Positions 52,318 to 63,059 of a stretch of 64,000 nucleotides of DNA are shown one piece after another; the stretch's first letter is position 1, and each line of letters starts with the position of its first letter. Source of the stretch: Zymoseptoria tritici IPO323 (lineage: Eukaryota; Ascomycota; Dothideomycetes; Mycosphaerellales; Mycosphaerellaceae); NCBI RefSeq assembly GCF_000219625.1, contig NC_018209.1, positions 1,488,001 to 1,552,000 on the forward strand. The letters run 5' to 3'. A program made the translations under genes and the position numbers. Under the pieces are notes generated by a model. That model ran no database searches and was not told the DNA's origin. It saw only the letters and a list, made by a program, of their open reading frames with translations.

Positions 52318-53067
52318 GTTTGTGGATGTTGTGGGTGGTTGAGGGTTGGGTTGAGTTGTGTTTGGTTGGTTGGTTGGCAGGTTGCTTGATTTGAGTTGAG
52401 TTGGAGTGGTTTGAGGGTCTCTAGAACCGGTCTGAGAAGTGTCAATCAAGGGAGCTGTGGGAGAGAGGATGTTGTAGCTTGGAGCGAGAATGATCGTATA
52501 TATGTGGAGGCAAGGAGTAGGACCGATCGTGACAAGGCATCGTGAATGCCATTGTCCGTGCTTTGTGTCGTGTGTCGTTGGCTTTCAAGAGGAAACAGCA
52601 TTGTGAGCTTCTTTGTCCTGAGCCTTTCAGAGCTAACAGTCAACCACTGCCAGGTCTCTTGAAGCAACTGCATTGTTTAGGCGAAGGTGACAAAGGGCTG
52701 GAAGTAATCAGGCACAGCGAGCTTGTTGAACTGTCGTAAGTTGGATCTGGGGTATGATCCAGTCCATGACAGACTCGAGCTATGTCTGATCCCGCTATCC
52801 AGTAGGTATCCAGTGGATATCAGCGAACATAACAACCCGCCGAGAGCGAGGGACCTTCGACATCCCGGACCGACAGATTGCCTGTGTCCTCGAATAGAGG
52901 GAGGATCCAGTTGAATATGGATCGTCCTTGACTGTACCCATTCTCGACACCAGCACTAGGAGGAGAATCCACGACACCTGTATAGCATCCACTCCCCGAC
53001 AATTCAATAAGGATCCGACCCAACAAGCTTACTAGTCAGACACAATCTGCTCGCTTTGTGTGGGCTA
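52318..53067. other. Spacer, no supported gene
   Basis: Promoter region of the Ser/Arg-rich gene and neutral DNA before the hAT-type element; only short ORFs. Confidence 0.5.
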
Positions 53068-53075
53068 CTATCGCG

Positions 53076-54065
53076 CAGTGAGCTTGTTGTATTGTATCCT
53101 TGTTGTATTGTATTGTATTGTCGTATATACAGCTGTCGTGGATCCTCACCTTAAGGCTGGTGTATTGTATTGTCGTACTGTACGGCTGGATACAATACAG
53201 CTATATCCGGTGATAGTAGGCATGGTTTTAAGGGCTATGTTTATAGTAGTGTATTCGGAGGTAGTGTTTTCAGAGGTGTATTCGGAGTCTGCGCCGGTAT
53301 TGTTGCACTGTATAAACAGAGTCTGCACCTAAGAAGTTAGCTATTAATCTACTGCTCTTATAACTATTATAATAACACCATTGCTATTAACATAGCCTTA
53401 TCTTCAGCTTTAACACCCTCGACAGTAGGCTGGCAACTGCTACTACGCAAGGATCGCACCTCCGACTATGTTACGCTCTATAAGAGCAGCGCTGTATTCG
53501 ACAAGGCCCTTTAGCCGGACTCCTTTAAGATTAAGGGCACTAAATACACTCGTTGTGCGAACGCACACTACTATTCGACGCTATTGCTTAGTAGATAGCT
53601 CGTCGCCGTTAGTAGCTATGCCTCTTACGAATGGCACTCGACTGCCTTTTAGTCCCCCTTATAAGCGACAACCCTAAGCGCTTATTTAGCTCCGGCAGAG
53701 ATATAATTAACTACCGCCGTTCATAGCTCTATAGCGACATTATCGAGGCTTGTGCGTTCCTTCGCAGTGCATATAGACCTCTAATTAAGACAACAAGAGC
53801 CGGAGCAACAACACTAGCATTTAACGACGACGAGGACATTAAGAAGTCTATAGATAGTCAGACAACAAGCTTATTTATGAGCGATACAACAGCCGGCTTT
53901 ACAACCTTCTGCACTACTTAAGGAGACTCACAAGCAACAGTAGTAGACGATGAGGTCTAAGAGTGTTGTATACAGTGGATATCCACTGTATGTTGCCAAG
54001 ATACACGTTGTATTATATTGTCACCACCCTCATATACAATACAATCCAATACAACAAGCTCACTG
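53076..54065. mobile_element. Short hAT-type DNA transposon, non-autonomous
   Basis: 990 bp bounded by terminal inverted repeats. The left end CAGTGAGCTTGTTGTATTG is matched by the inverted right end (CAATACAACAAGCTCACTG at 54047-54065). The CAGTG terminus is typical of hAT. An 8-bp target duplication flanks it: CTATCGCG (53068-53075) and CCATCGCG (54066-54073), differing by one C/T. Sub-terminal TTGTATTG motifs recur several times just inside the left end and, inverted, inside the right. The interior has stops in all frames and no intact transposase; it is moderately TA-enriched. Probably mobilised by a transposase elsewhere. Confidence 0.85.
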
Positions 54066-54686
54066 CCATCGCGTGAGGTCGGATATAAGTTTCGGCCGGT
54101 CGGTCTGTCCATCTCGATAGAAACGGGCGAAGGCCTACCTTTGCACTGCACGTATACCGAGAATCAGCTTGAAGAATCGGAAATTGTACTTGATGTTGAC
54201 ATGGCCATTGACCTCGAAAGGTCCTCCCCTCTCGTGCAAGGTGTATAGTTCAGCACGAGCGGCGCACAGTGTAGAACAAATGCCGAGAGCGAAGCCAAGT
54301 TTCCTTTGTCTTTCTTCCTTGCCGCTTTTCTTTCTTCGCCCATTGCATCATGAAGCTCCAGCATGAGGATGTGGACTAATCGGTGTGGCCAGTCTTTCGC
54401 CAGGAGCGTTCGAATGTGCCTCTCATGAGGGAGGTACAGTCGTATCGGATTGCATCATAGGATGAGAAGCTGGCACGAACAATCTTTGACTCGAGAAAAT
54501 TGCATTCTTGGCTCCGAAAAGCGGAAACGACCGTGCAAGAGCCGATGATCATACCACCATTACCATAGCACCTCGGTGCATTCCATTTCATTCCATTTCA
54601 TTCCCTCCTCCTCCTCCACTCGAGCAAGCTCCCAGCGAAAAACCGCTCACTGCCCATCATCGCCACTCCCCAAGAAGAGAGAAAGC

Positions 54687-55493
54687 TTACGGGCTCGCCG
54701 GAAAGCGCGAATCATCATCCCTCTTACATCCACTCCTGCTCACCAAGTCCGCCGGGCAAGCAACCCGCTCGTACATCACACTCGGGTTGTTGCTGCCCTT
54801 GAACCACTGGAAGCGGAACTTGCAGCCGTCCTGCAGAGCCGCCGGCAGCGTCATGCACTCCGCTTCCGAGGAGACGCCTCCGTACCCGCCGTTGGAACCC
54901 CAGCCGTTCTGGACGCCGTATTGGTTGCGGCAACCTTGGGGGAAGATTCCGACTCCGCCGCCGGGCAGAGCGAGGTCGAATTGCGTGGCGCCGACGTCGT
55001 AGCCGATGTTGGTGACTTGCACCACGAGGGTTTTGCCCATGGCGGCTTCGGATGTGAATTTCAATCTTGATGATGATGATGCAAGCGTTAGACCGTGCGA
55101 GTCCAAAAAAGTCGGTTTTTTTTCAGTGGAATTGCAGGACGAGACTTACTTGTAACAAGCACAGCACGACCCGGCTTCATTCCCTCCATTCACCGCCGCG
55201 AATCCATACGCCAGACTCTCAGTCTTCGCCCAGGAGCGCTGGTTCGAACACTGGAAACCTGGACCGCCGTCGCACCCGGAAACGGTGTTTGGGTCGGACA
55301 TCGGGTTGTCGTCTTTGCCGCAGATTTTGACGGGGGAACTGAAGGCGGCTTTGTTGGGCCAGGAGCAGGAGGGCTTGCAGCAGTCCCAGTACCGGGTGGT
55401 GACGCCCGCGGTGCCTTGGCGGGGGAGGAGGGAGGAGCCTTGAATGAGGCTGGTGAGGGTTGCGAGGAGGGTGAGGGTGGAGAGGGAAGGCAT
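54687..55493 (-). CDS. Secreted GH45 endoglucanase
   Basis: Exon 1 (55493-55150) and exon 2 (55065-54687) joined by an 84-nt intron (GTAAGT..CAAG) give 240 aa. Signal peptide MPSLSTLTLLATLTSLIQG. The GH45 signature 'TTRYWDCCKPSCSW' carries the catalytic D37. 'NIGYDVGATQFDLALPGGGV' carries D138 and D145, seven apart as in family structures. 'GFAAVNGG', 'SCCACYKLKFTS' and 'CMTLPAALQDGCKFRFQWFK' are also typical. Cysteines are abundant, as expected. No cellulose-binding module is present. It cleaves internal beta-1,4-glucosidic bonds of cellulose outside the cell. The intron contains a (GAT)n-like run on the plus strand close to the acceptor and an A8 run. Confidence 0.94.
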
Positions 55494-55766
55494 TTTTGCT
55501 GGTTGTTGATGGTTGTGGTTGTGGTTTGGTTGGTATGATTGATTGATGAGGTTGTTGTTGGTTGATGGGGAATTGGGAAATGTGAGGCAGATGAGGCTGG
55601 CTTTATAGTCTTCTGCGTCTCGCCTCTTCGTACGCGAGGGAGGTGAAGTGAGGTGAGGTGAGTGGAGCGGTCTCCTTCTCGGCTGCTAACACAGCTCTCT
55701 CCAGTTTCCACCAACGAAAGTCACGAAACTCCACCACAGTCACTGTCTCACACAACGTTGGCGAGG

Positions 55767-56465
55767 CTAATCTACTCCAGACATGCTCAGACATGCGATT
55801 TCCTCGCTTGCATGTCGGTAACACCGTCCACGTCGCCCGGTTGTCAACCTGATTCTCCCATTCTTCGCCTCAAGAGGTAGCACGTGGGACTGTAGTCTCT
55901 GTACTTCAATGGTCAAAGTGACGTCTATTGTTTCACATCCTTCTTCACCCTGCTGGCCTTCAACAGCGTGGAAGGTGGTTTTATCGAAGTCCCACCGGGA
56001 TGAACCCGATCGTTTTGCATACAACATTCCGATCGGAGGATTCTCCGTGCAAGACAAGCGCGAGACAAGCACAAGACAAGCGCCCGGTTTTAGGACTATT
56101 GGGTTCTGAGACCAGGCGACCTTGGTGGAAGACATACCACCCTGGGGCCGAAGATAGGGCGGTGGCTCCGATGGGTCCAGATTGCGAGGAAACCCGGTAA
56201 ACAACCACATCCCAGATATACGCTTTGCTTCTTGTAAACGCGCTAGGCGCCGGTGGTACGAACTGCGATGAGACAGATGAATGGCACATGGGATTTTTTC
56301 GGCCATTGATGAGCTGGAACTGGAGCTCGTGTAGGACGTCATTGTTTGATGTGTTATCACCACATGTGTTCGGTCAGTTGGAACGAGGCCAATGAAGGGG
56401 AGAGACACGCCGCTGGCAATTAGTCGGAGGATTCTTTTAAGCGACAGCTGCGTGACACTCTCCAC
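55767..56465 (-). CDS. Possible unknown protein, 232 aa
   Basis: A long ORF from ATG 56465, or from the internal Met before TSYTSSSSSSSMAEK. It contains 'GMWLFTGFPRNLDPSEPP', 'GACLVLVSRLSCTENPP' and 'SSRWDFDKTTFHAVEGQ'. No domain or signal peptide is recognised, and it lies in the interval between GH45 and the methyltransferase. Length alone favours a gene; codon use is not convincing. Confidence 0.35.
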   Translation of the reverse strand: MESVTQLSLKRILRLIASGVSLPFIGLVPTDRTHVVITHQTMTSYTSSSSSSSMAEKIPCAIHLSHRSSYHRRLARLQEAKRISGMWLFTGFPRNLDPSEPPPYLRPQGGMSSTKVAWSQNPIVLKPGACLVLVSRLSCTENPPIGMLYAKRSGSSRWDFDKTTFHAVEGQQGEEGCETIDVTLTIEVQRLQSHVLPLEAKNGRIRLTTGRRGRCYRHASEEIACLSMSGVD

Positions 56466-56658
56466 GGTGGAACCGAAGCACTCTAACTGAAGCGGGAGCG
56501 GAGCTGAGATTGTTCCACAAATCCCACGTGTCGTAGAACTACTGTAGTTCTAGAAGAATGCATGCAGGGAGGGAGGCGGCGTTTGGCATGAACTATTGTA
56601 CTCCACGGCGTGCTGTGGCGTTCATCCTTGTTGTTCCTCATGGCCGCGCTGTTCCACT

Positions 56659-57644
56659 CTACTCCGCCTCGGCCTCGACCTCGGCCTTCGCCTTCCTTCC
56701 CACCACGACCAGATGATCCGCCACCCAGGCAATCCCCTTCTTCGCATCCTCCTTCGCAGCCTCAATCAGCTTCACCATCTCATCTTTCATCTCTCCCTCC
56801 GGTAATTTTCCCAACCCATCAATCGCCGCTGCCACGATCACTTCCGTCCACGCCCGGCCGTATTTCCGATCAAACGTCTCGAGCGTCGTGCGTGCTTCCA
56901 CGATATTTGTAACGCCTTGATCGGCCAGCAGGGTTGGTAATTTCATCGGCCACGCGAGGGCGTCTTTGGTGAGGTATCGGGCGCCGGACGCGCGGAGACG
57001 GTACAGGCCGCTTTGGTCTTTGGTCATGTTGTTTTCGGAGAGGCCCATGTAGGTGTCGGTGGCCCAGTCGGTTTCGGACCATTGGATGTAGCCGGCGGGT
57101 TCTATGAGGGAGGGAAGGTGTCAGGTTTGAGGGAGGTAGGTGGGGTGAAGTGAAGTGATGCGTACTGAGCATTTGGAGGAGGCGCTTGATGAGCGGGTTT
57201 GGATTTCCATCTCGCACGAGTCCGAGCAGGAATTTCGCGTTGATCAGATCGTAGCGTTCGAGGTATTGCTGGGGTATGTCTGCGTTTGCGTCCAGGTATT
57301 CGAAGTGGACGTTCGCCGGCAGGAGGTGTTTCGGTGGCGCTTGGTCGATGACCACGTCGAGGCCATCCAGGCGGTCGGCGTCAGGAAACTCTTCGGAGGC
57401 TTCCAAAAGCCAGATTCTACCGCACGTGTCAGTGGCGGAGTTCAGCTGTCGCGGATGTGGTCACTTACCCGGTTCCGCAGCCGACATCAGCGATGCGCAG
57501 GTCTTTGACGTTCTTGAGGTCGATTGAGGGGTGTACGATCCATGGGAACTCTTTCTTCCATAGGAAGTGGACGGCATTCAGCCGGACGGAGTCGATGATG
57601 CCTTGAGCGAGTGGATATGCGGCGTCGGGCTTGTTTGATGCCAT
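56659..57644 (-). CDS. Class I SAM-dependent methyltransferase
   Basis: Three exons, 57644-57469, 57416-57166 and 57101-56659, with introns of 52 nt (GTAAGT..TAG) and 64 nt (GTACGC..TAG), give 289 aa. It starts MASNKPDAAYPLAQGIIDSV. Motif I is 'RIADVGCGTG' (V54-G59), continuing across the first splice as 'IWLLEAS'. 'RLDGLDVVIDQAPP', 'YDLINAKFLLGLV' and 'LLQMLKPAGYIQWSETDW' (across the second splice) are motifs II-post to III. The set matches fungal LaeA/UMTA-like secondary-metabolism methyltransferases in layout; the substrate is unknown. It ends in a Glu/Ala/Lys stretch (KAKAEVEAEAE). Confidence 0.9.
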
Positions 57645-57815
57645 GATTGGAGGATCTCGGTGGTGTTTGATCTGAAGATCTGATGCAATCGTCGAGGATG
57701 TTGGAGGTGAGTCGTGGAGGCAAAGTGGTGGAGTTGAAGCTGAAGATGAGAGCTGTTTTGTAGTAGCACGAACTTGGTGGGGCAAGCGGTGACCTGAAGA
57801 TCAACACCGCTGACG

Positions 57816-58170
57816 GAGCACAGCTGTTGAAGGATTGAACGAACGATTCGGGACAACGACGTCGATATCGATATGTACAGGAGAAAAACCCAACACCGTT
57901 CGAACTCACTGACAAGGCTGACATACAGTCCGATCGATCGAACCACACACTACTCCGCCGCTTCGATCTTGAAATTGATGCGAGCACAGCTGTTGGAGGA
58001 TTGGCAACGAAGGACTCGGACCAGCGACAACATGAGATTGCTGCGTTCAGAGATACAATACGACCCTGTCAAATATTCGACCACACCGACGATGCTGAGA
58101 TCCAAGCCTGGCAAGCCGATCGATCCAGCAATACTCTACTCCACCGCCTCGATCTTGAAGTTGATGCGAG
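57816..58170. repeat. Imperfect tandem duplication of about 165 bp
   Basis: Unit A runs from GCACAGCTGTTGAAGGATTG (about 57820) to about 57980; unit B from CACAGCTGTTGGAGGATTG (about 57983) to about 58165. Each ends with a CTACTCC-CCGC-TCGATCTTGAA-TTGATGCGAG block. In unit B this block is the last 36 bases of the GST-like coding frame, including its stop; in unit A it is a detached copy outside the gene. Confidence 0.65.
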
Positions 58171-59184
58171 GATAATGCAGCCTCAACTTCCCATCTTCTT
58201 CGCCAGGAACATCAATCTCAATCACCGCTTCATCCTTCGTCAACCCAACGAGAACACCTTCATTCTTATGCGTGAACCCAAAGTCCGCCGGCGCCACTTC
58301 AACCCTCTGCCCAGCCTTCAACCCCAACGCATCATCCAGATCAACCTTCAACACCGTCTCCTCCGTAAAATCACTCGCCAAGATCCCTTCACAACCTCGT
58401 CCTCTGCCTCCTGCCCTTCCTGCATCTCTACCGCGCCTTCATTACCCCTCCTAGCTTCCTCCGCCGCTTGCCGAAACCTCTCCGTCCAAGCCCAAACCCT
58501 CGGAAACTCTTCCCTACTCAACGTCCTTTTCAGATCTTCCGTACCCTCGTCCTCCCCACTCCCAGTCATCCCCACTCCCCACTCAAACACCCACCCCGCG
58601 TGAATCTCCGCCAATCCCGGCTCCGCACCACCCATCACCCACTCCCTCCCATCCCCCAACATCTTCTCCATCATCCCGAAATACACCTTCACCTGCGTTA
58701 AACTCCACGCCCGATTCTCCTTCAACGCTTCCTTTGTAAACGCCCCACCCGACCCTTCCGAGCGATCGGCCACCCCCACGGAATCTTGCATCAAATCCGC
58801 GTTGGGAGGAATACAACCCGCCATACGCCAAAACGGTCCTCCGTCAACCATAAACTCCTCCAACATATCTTCCAACGCAGCCTCAAACGGTGTCTTCGCC
58901 CCGAGCGCACCCTCCGAGAACAGGGTCTCTAATTTCGATATCATAAGTCGGGTGTCGATGTAGATGTCCCGTCCGATGGACATGATGGGTATACGACGGT
59001 AGTTTACTCCGAGACGGAGCTGCAGGAGGGGACGGGGCATGTTGGGGGGTACGCGGATGAGGGTGTAGGGGAGTGAGCGGAAGTCGAGGTAGCGGCGGAT
59101 GCGGTGGCCGAAGACGGATTGGGGGTAGGTGAAGAGGAGGATTGAGCCTGGATGGCCGTTGGGGAGAGGGTTTGGTTCGACCAT
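58136..59184 (-). pseudogene. GST-like protein gene with a single frameshift
   Basis: The first frame starts at ATG 59184 (MVEPNPLPNGHPGSILLF). It reads as a glutathione S-transferase N-domain: 'SILLFTYPQSVFGHRIRRYL', 'LPYTLIRVPPNMPRP', 'YRRIPIMSIGRDIYIDTRLM', then a helical C-domain ('AEPGLAEIHAGWVFEW', 'WAWTERFRQAAEEARR'). After 'EDEVVKG' it runs into unrelated SWRVILRRRRC. The next frame picks up a well-formed C-terminal domain at about 58381 ('ASDFTEETVLKVDLDDALGL', 'KAGQRVEVAPADFGFTHKNE', ending 'YPRINFKIEAVE', stop 58136). No splice sites bridge the shift near 58383-58390. Either a recent indel or a base error in the assembly. If joined it would be about 345 aa. Confidence 0.75.
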
Positions 59185-59819
59185 TTCGGGATTGTTTTTG
59201 CACCAGATAGTCGTTGAGATGGAGGAGACGGCTTTTTTTTTTGTTCTTAATTTTTTTGGATTGCGAGGAAGAAAGATGGGATAGCACTCCCACGAGCAGG
59301 ATTGTGTTCAAAGTCCAATGGTTGTAAAGGTGGGGAGAGCTCCGTGAAGCTTCCTCTTTTATAACCGAGGGTATAGGTAAGCTCTGCTGCCGACAGCATT
59401 CATCTCCAAAGTCCTCTACAATGACACAACAACGCAGAGTCATGCTACCACGCTGTTCCCGAACGCGGCAATGCTCCGGCAAGTGCTCCGGCAGTTTCAC
59501 CTGCAATATTGCCTCTTCGGGCTAGTGCTGCCAATGGTGTGCTAACCATGCCTGCCTTTTGCCAAGTCGAAACTCTTACCTCCACCACGCAGAGTCGGCA
59601 CTGGACCGGTGGACGCCACTCCTTCGCATCCCGCCAGCTCAACAGGACACATTCTTCCACTCCTCGGAAAAAGGGTGTGACGCCATGTCGCTTGTCGCAT
59701 GCGATCCGAGGCTAGTGTTTTTAGGCATGCTTTCGCACTACGCTCATATGCCCGAATTGCCCGCATAGAAGAGCCGCCACAGAGCTGAAGCTTTCTCGCC
59801 ATCTAGCGGAATGCCAGCT
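59185..59819. other. Promoter and spacer, no supported gene
   Basis: Contains T-rich runs (59232-59241 and 59249-59257) near the GST-like start. ORFs of 60-86 codons overlap but show no features. Confidence 0.5.
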
Positions 59820-60298
59820 GTATGACATAACTCGTCGCAGTTATTATTCGCTCGATTCGCTCCCTGCCTGGTTTTCGGGTGACTAACGCTTTAAGGCTAC
59901 GTAATTTTTCAGACGAGGTCGCCAAATGTTTTTGAAACGCACCGTTTTTCGCTCTTTGCGATAGCCAAGTCGGGTAAGGGTATGTATAGACGGACTATGT
60001 ACCAAACTAGCATCTAGCGTTTCGACAAGCTTAAATGCGGTGCTGTCCTAATGAGTCCCAACGCCGGGGATCCCTGCAACAGGCATAGTTCCACGCTTCA
60101 GCTATTCCGGTGCCTTCCGCTCGTAAGGAGAAATACAAAAAGCTGTTAGAACCCCCACCGCCGAACATCGACTCGTGTCGAACACCTTCCGCAACGTACA
60201 GGGATATAACAGCACTTCGACAGTCTACTATTAGTTATCGACTAGCTTCGATACGACAACAATAACACCAAATCGAAACAACTTAGCTATCTAACAAC

Positions 60299-60560
60299 AT
60301 AAAGCTCCTCCTACTTATAATCGCCGTCTTCGGTGTGCTCGCTCCTATAGTCGCGGTACGATCTTACTATTCCTCTACTACCTCCTTCCGATTTACTAAC
60401 GCATCTTCCGTCGATAGGCCTAGTGCAGTAACTATGCTAGCTAATATAAGGCCGACAACAACAGATGTCTAGTCTAGTAAGATAAACCCTAGTATATATA
60501 TTATCTGCCTATTATACTAACCCGAAATATAAAATTTTAGCTCCGGTTCTTCGTACTTCT
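60299..60560 (+). pseudogene. Dead small-secreted-protein-like frame, copy 1
   Basis: Starting at ATA 60299, where an ATG would be expected, the frame reads KLLLLIIAVFGVLAPIVAV, a typical signal-peptide hydrophobic core, then a Ser/Thr-rich stretch of about 35 residues before a TAG. The leader CTAACAACATAAAG is shared with copy 2 at 61244. The lost start and the stops fit G-to-A/C-to-T change. Confidence 0.5.
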
Positions 60561-61250
60561 ACGACACTAAACCTAGATGTAGGTATTAATAGGGCTACTA
60601 AGAGGTTCGAGCTTCGCGCTTTAGACATTCGACAATACTAAGGACAATAGCGGTTTTCGACAACGGAGGGGAACTACTACTTTTAGAGTATGCTTAAGGC
60701 TTAATAGAGGTAGATTTAAGCTATAAAAATTAGTACGCTACATCTTTTTAGGTGTCTTCTCTAGGTTTAAAGATCTTAGATACCTACATTTATTTAATAT
60801 ACTACAATCCCGGCTTTAAGAGCATTATTACTATAGCGTCGTTCTTTACGTAGGTAACGTAAGTTTAATCGTATTTAGATTCGTAACATAGATCTAGATG
60901 CCCTCGATAAGCGCCTTCGAGGAATCTCGTACTTAAGGTCTACGTTATCGAGTATTAGACCCCGGACAGCTAACGTAACATAGGCGTGCGTGCTCCTTAC
61001 ATCCCGGCGATCTGCATGGTCATTCCTGGAGCGAGGCCAACGAGTTCCGCTTATTAGAGCAAGAACAGAACACGGGAAAAGTCCCCTAAGTCCACTCTCA
61101 CTTTTCCACTCCTTCAACCGCGCCTCCGTCAAGCTTCCGCGATTTATCGGCGCTGTACAAGGCCACTCTAGTTAAGCTCTAACGATTACACTCCTCCGAC
61201 CGACGGTTGCCGCATAAGTCTACCACTAAACCACATCGGAGTCTAACAAC

Positions 61251-61683
61251 ATAAAGTTCCTTACTATTATTACTGCGGCGCTAATCGGACTCCTTACGCC
61301 GTTAGTCGCGGTCAGCTCCGTCCCTGCAAACCCTCTCGCCCTTCTTCTGCTTACTAACAACAAGTTCTAGGCTTGCGAGTCGTCTTCGGATTGTTATGGT
61401 TACTGTTACCTTCTAAGAATTGGCAACTGGTAAGGATACTATTACTGCCCAACCAACGGCGGATGGCTTAATATGCTGACGATTACCGTGCTTAGCGAGA
61501 ATTATCGATGCGAATGCTACTAGAATAGAGAGGTTAATAGAGCAACATAGATTGTCGATGCTTGGTTTATAGCGGAGGTAGACTGGTGCTAGATGCGGTC
61601 CTTCTTTAGAGAGACTAAAGGCTGCTTGTACGTCGGAGGATGGATAGTTAGATAATGCAGTAGTTTGTAAGAGTTTGTGTGAA
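61251..61683 (+). pseudogene. Dead cysteine-rich secreted-protein-like frame, copy 2
   Basis: From ATA 61251 the frame reads KFLTIITAALIGLLTPLVAV, signal-peptide-like, then a segment rich in Cys, Tyr and Trp ('ACESSSDCYGYCYLLRIGN', 'GYYYCPTNGGWLNML', 'YRCECY', 'KGCLYVGGW'). At least eight Cys are visible up to the last block. Several in-frame TAG/TAA codons sit where Gln or Trp would be expected. Composition resembles small secreted effector-like or antimicrobial-like proteins, but no family is assigned, and the frame is not functional as it stands. Confidence 0.5.
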
Positions 61684-62815
61684 GTCCTGGAATTCTCTGG
61701 TCGTAAGTATTACTTGCTACGCCTAATACGTTATGCACTAGATATGAGATTAAGTAACGTATGATTAGATCGAAGTAACGAAATGTATGCTTCGGTAACG
61801 ACTGTCGATTGCGCGTAAGATGCTTCTCCAGCTGCCTGTCTTATAGCCGGACTTCCTCCAAAATGTACTCTAAGCATCGATTATAAACACAGAAAAGCTC
61901 TAGATAAGATTATAAGCCTAGCACAAACCGTAAGCATTAATATAGTCCCTCGGTAGGATGCCGGAGTAAAGCAAGCGAAGGCAGCCAGATTCTGCTAACT
62001 CAGCGGCATCTACGTAACTAAAACTTAATTTGTAACGTTACCTTATGCGAATTCACTCTTTAATAAGCGCAATAGCGCTTAAGCGCTACGCTATACGACT
62101 ACCGCATACGAATTCGAATACCTTAGACAATCTAAAGAGCTTAGATTTAAAGGACTTAGTAATTTTTAAGGGCGTCGGTTTAGCGCTAGCGCTAGCGCTA
62201 GTAGAGCAAAAGGAAAAGGACTTAGTAGTTCTTTAAGAGCTAGACTTAGTAGTAGTAGACTTAGTCGTTTTAGACTTTAAAAAAGAGAGGCTAGAACAAA
62301 AGCGTAACACTAAGCGGGGCTCGTTACCGGAACAGCCTAAATAGCGTAATAAATTATCGGCGTATTTAGCGTTTCTTAGAGAGCCGCTTTTCCTATCCCC
62401 TAAGTATTTATAGGTCGAACTAGGATAAGTTAGGATTAGGTTAACAATTTATACCGAAAACGTATATCTAGTTAATATTATAGCCCGAAGGCACCTAAAT
62501 AGCGTAATAGTAGTATTTAGGATTATAAGGCGTTAAGGCTAGAGCGAAGAGTTATAGTTTTAAGTAAGACTTAGGTATAGTAATTAAGAGGAATTAAACC
62601 CCTATTGTTACTAATAAGTAAATGTCTTCCTCTAAGTTCTCTAGCCGTATTCCTAGTACGTACCGAAGAGAGTAGATTTAGCCGTAAGTTAGCTATAGGT
62701 ATTAATCTAATAAGCGCCTTAAGCTACTCCCCTAAGATATTATAAACGCTCGCGCGAATAGATTAGAGGTTATAAAACTGTTGTAGTATATTAAGGTAAG
62801 ACTCGAGAGTAAATA

Positions 62816-62846
<31 letters not shown>
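62816..62846 (+). repeat. Poly-G tract, 31 G
   Basis: An uninterrupted run of G in otherwise TA-rich DNA, between TAAATA and AGCGGCG. Length may be uncertain because homopolymers are hard to sequence. Confidence 0.9.
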
Positions 62847-62847
<1 letters not shown>

Positions 62848-63059
62848 GCGGCGTAGATCTTAGACTAATATATAGATATCTATTACTCGTACAAACGACT
62901 TGTACGGAAGCTAGAAGTACTAAATCCGGTATTAAACGGTAGGCTAATTAGAGGGCTAAGAACTCCTTTAACTTTTTAGCGGTATTAGTTATAATGCCGG
63001 TAGAATTATAAGGATGGAGCATCGACCAATTATAAGGATGAAACTATATGGAAAAATCA

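Larger units (their letters stand above)
59820..62815. other. AT-rich RIP-mutated compartment
   Basis: Base composition shifts sharply to TA-rich DNA with CTA, TAG and TTA throughout and stops in all frames. It holds two dead secreted-protein-like frames (60299-60560, 61251-61680) and, from 62030, a segment with GCGCTAGCGCTAGCGCTAG at about 62190 and a repeated CCTAAATAGCGTAATA (near 62336 and 62503). Probably several decayed repeats that I cannot assign. Confidence 0.7.

Noticed and set aside
58383..58400. Small intron joining the two GST-like frames
   Set aside because: The only GT..AG pair (donor in GAG|GTTGTGAAG, acceptor about 35 nt on) would be too short and would delete conserved residues.
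62186..62204. GCGCTAGCGCTAGCGCTAG as a possible protein-binding operator
   Set aside because: It is a short simple repeat in a decayed repeat region, with no gene beside it.
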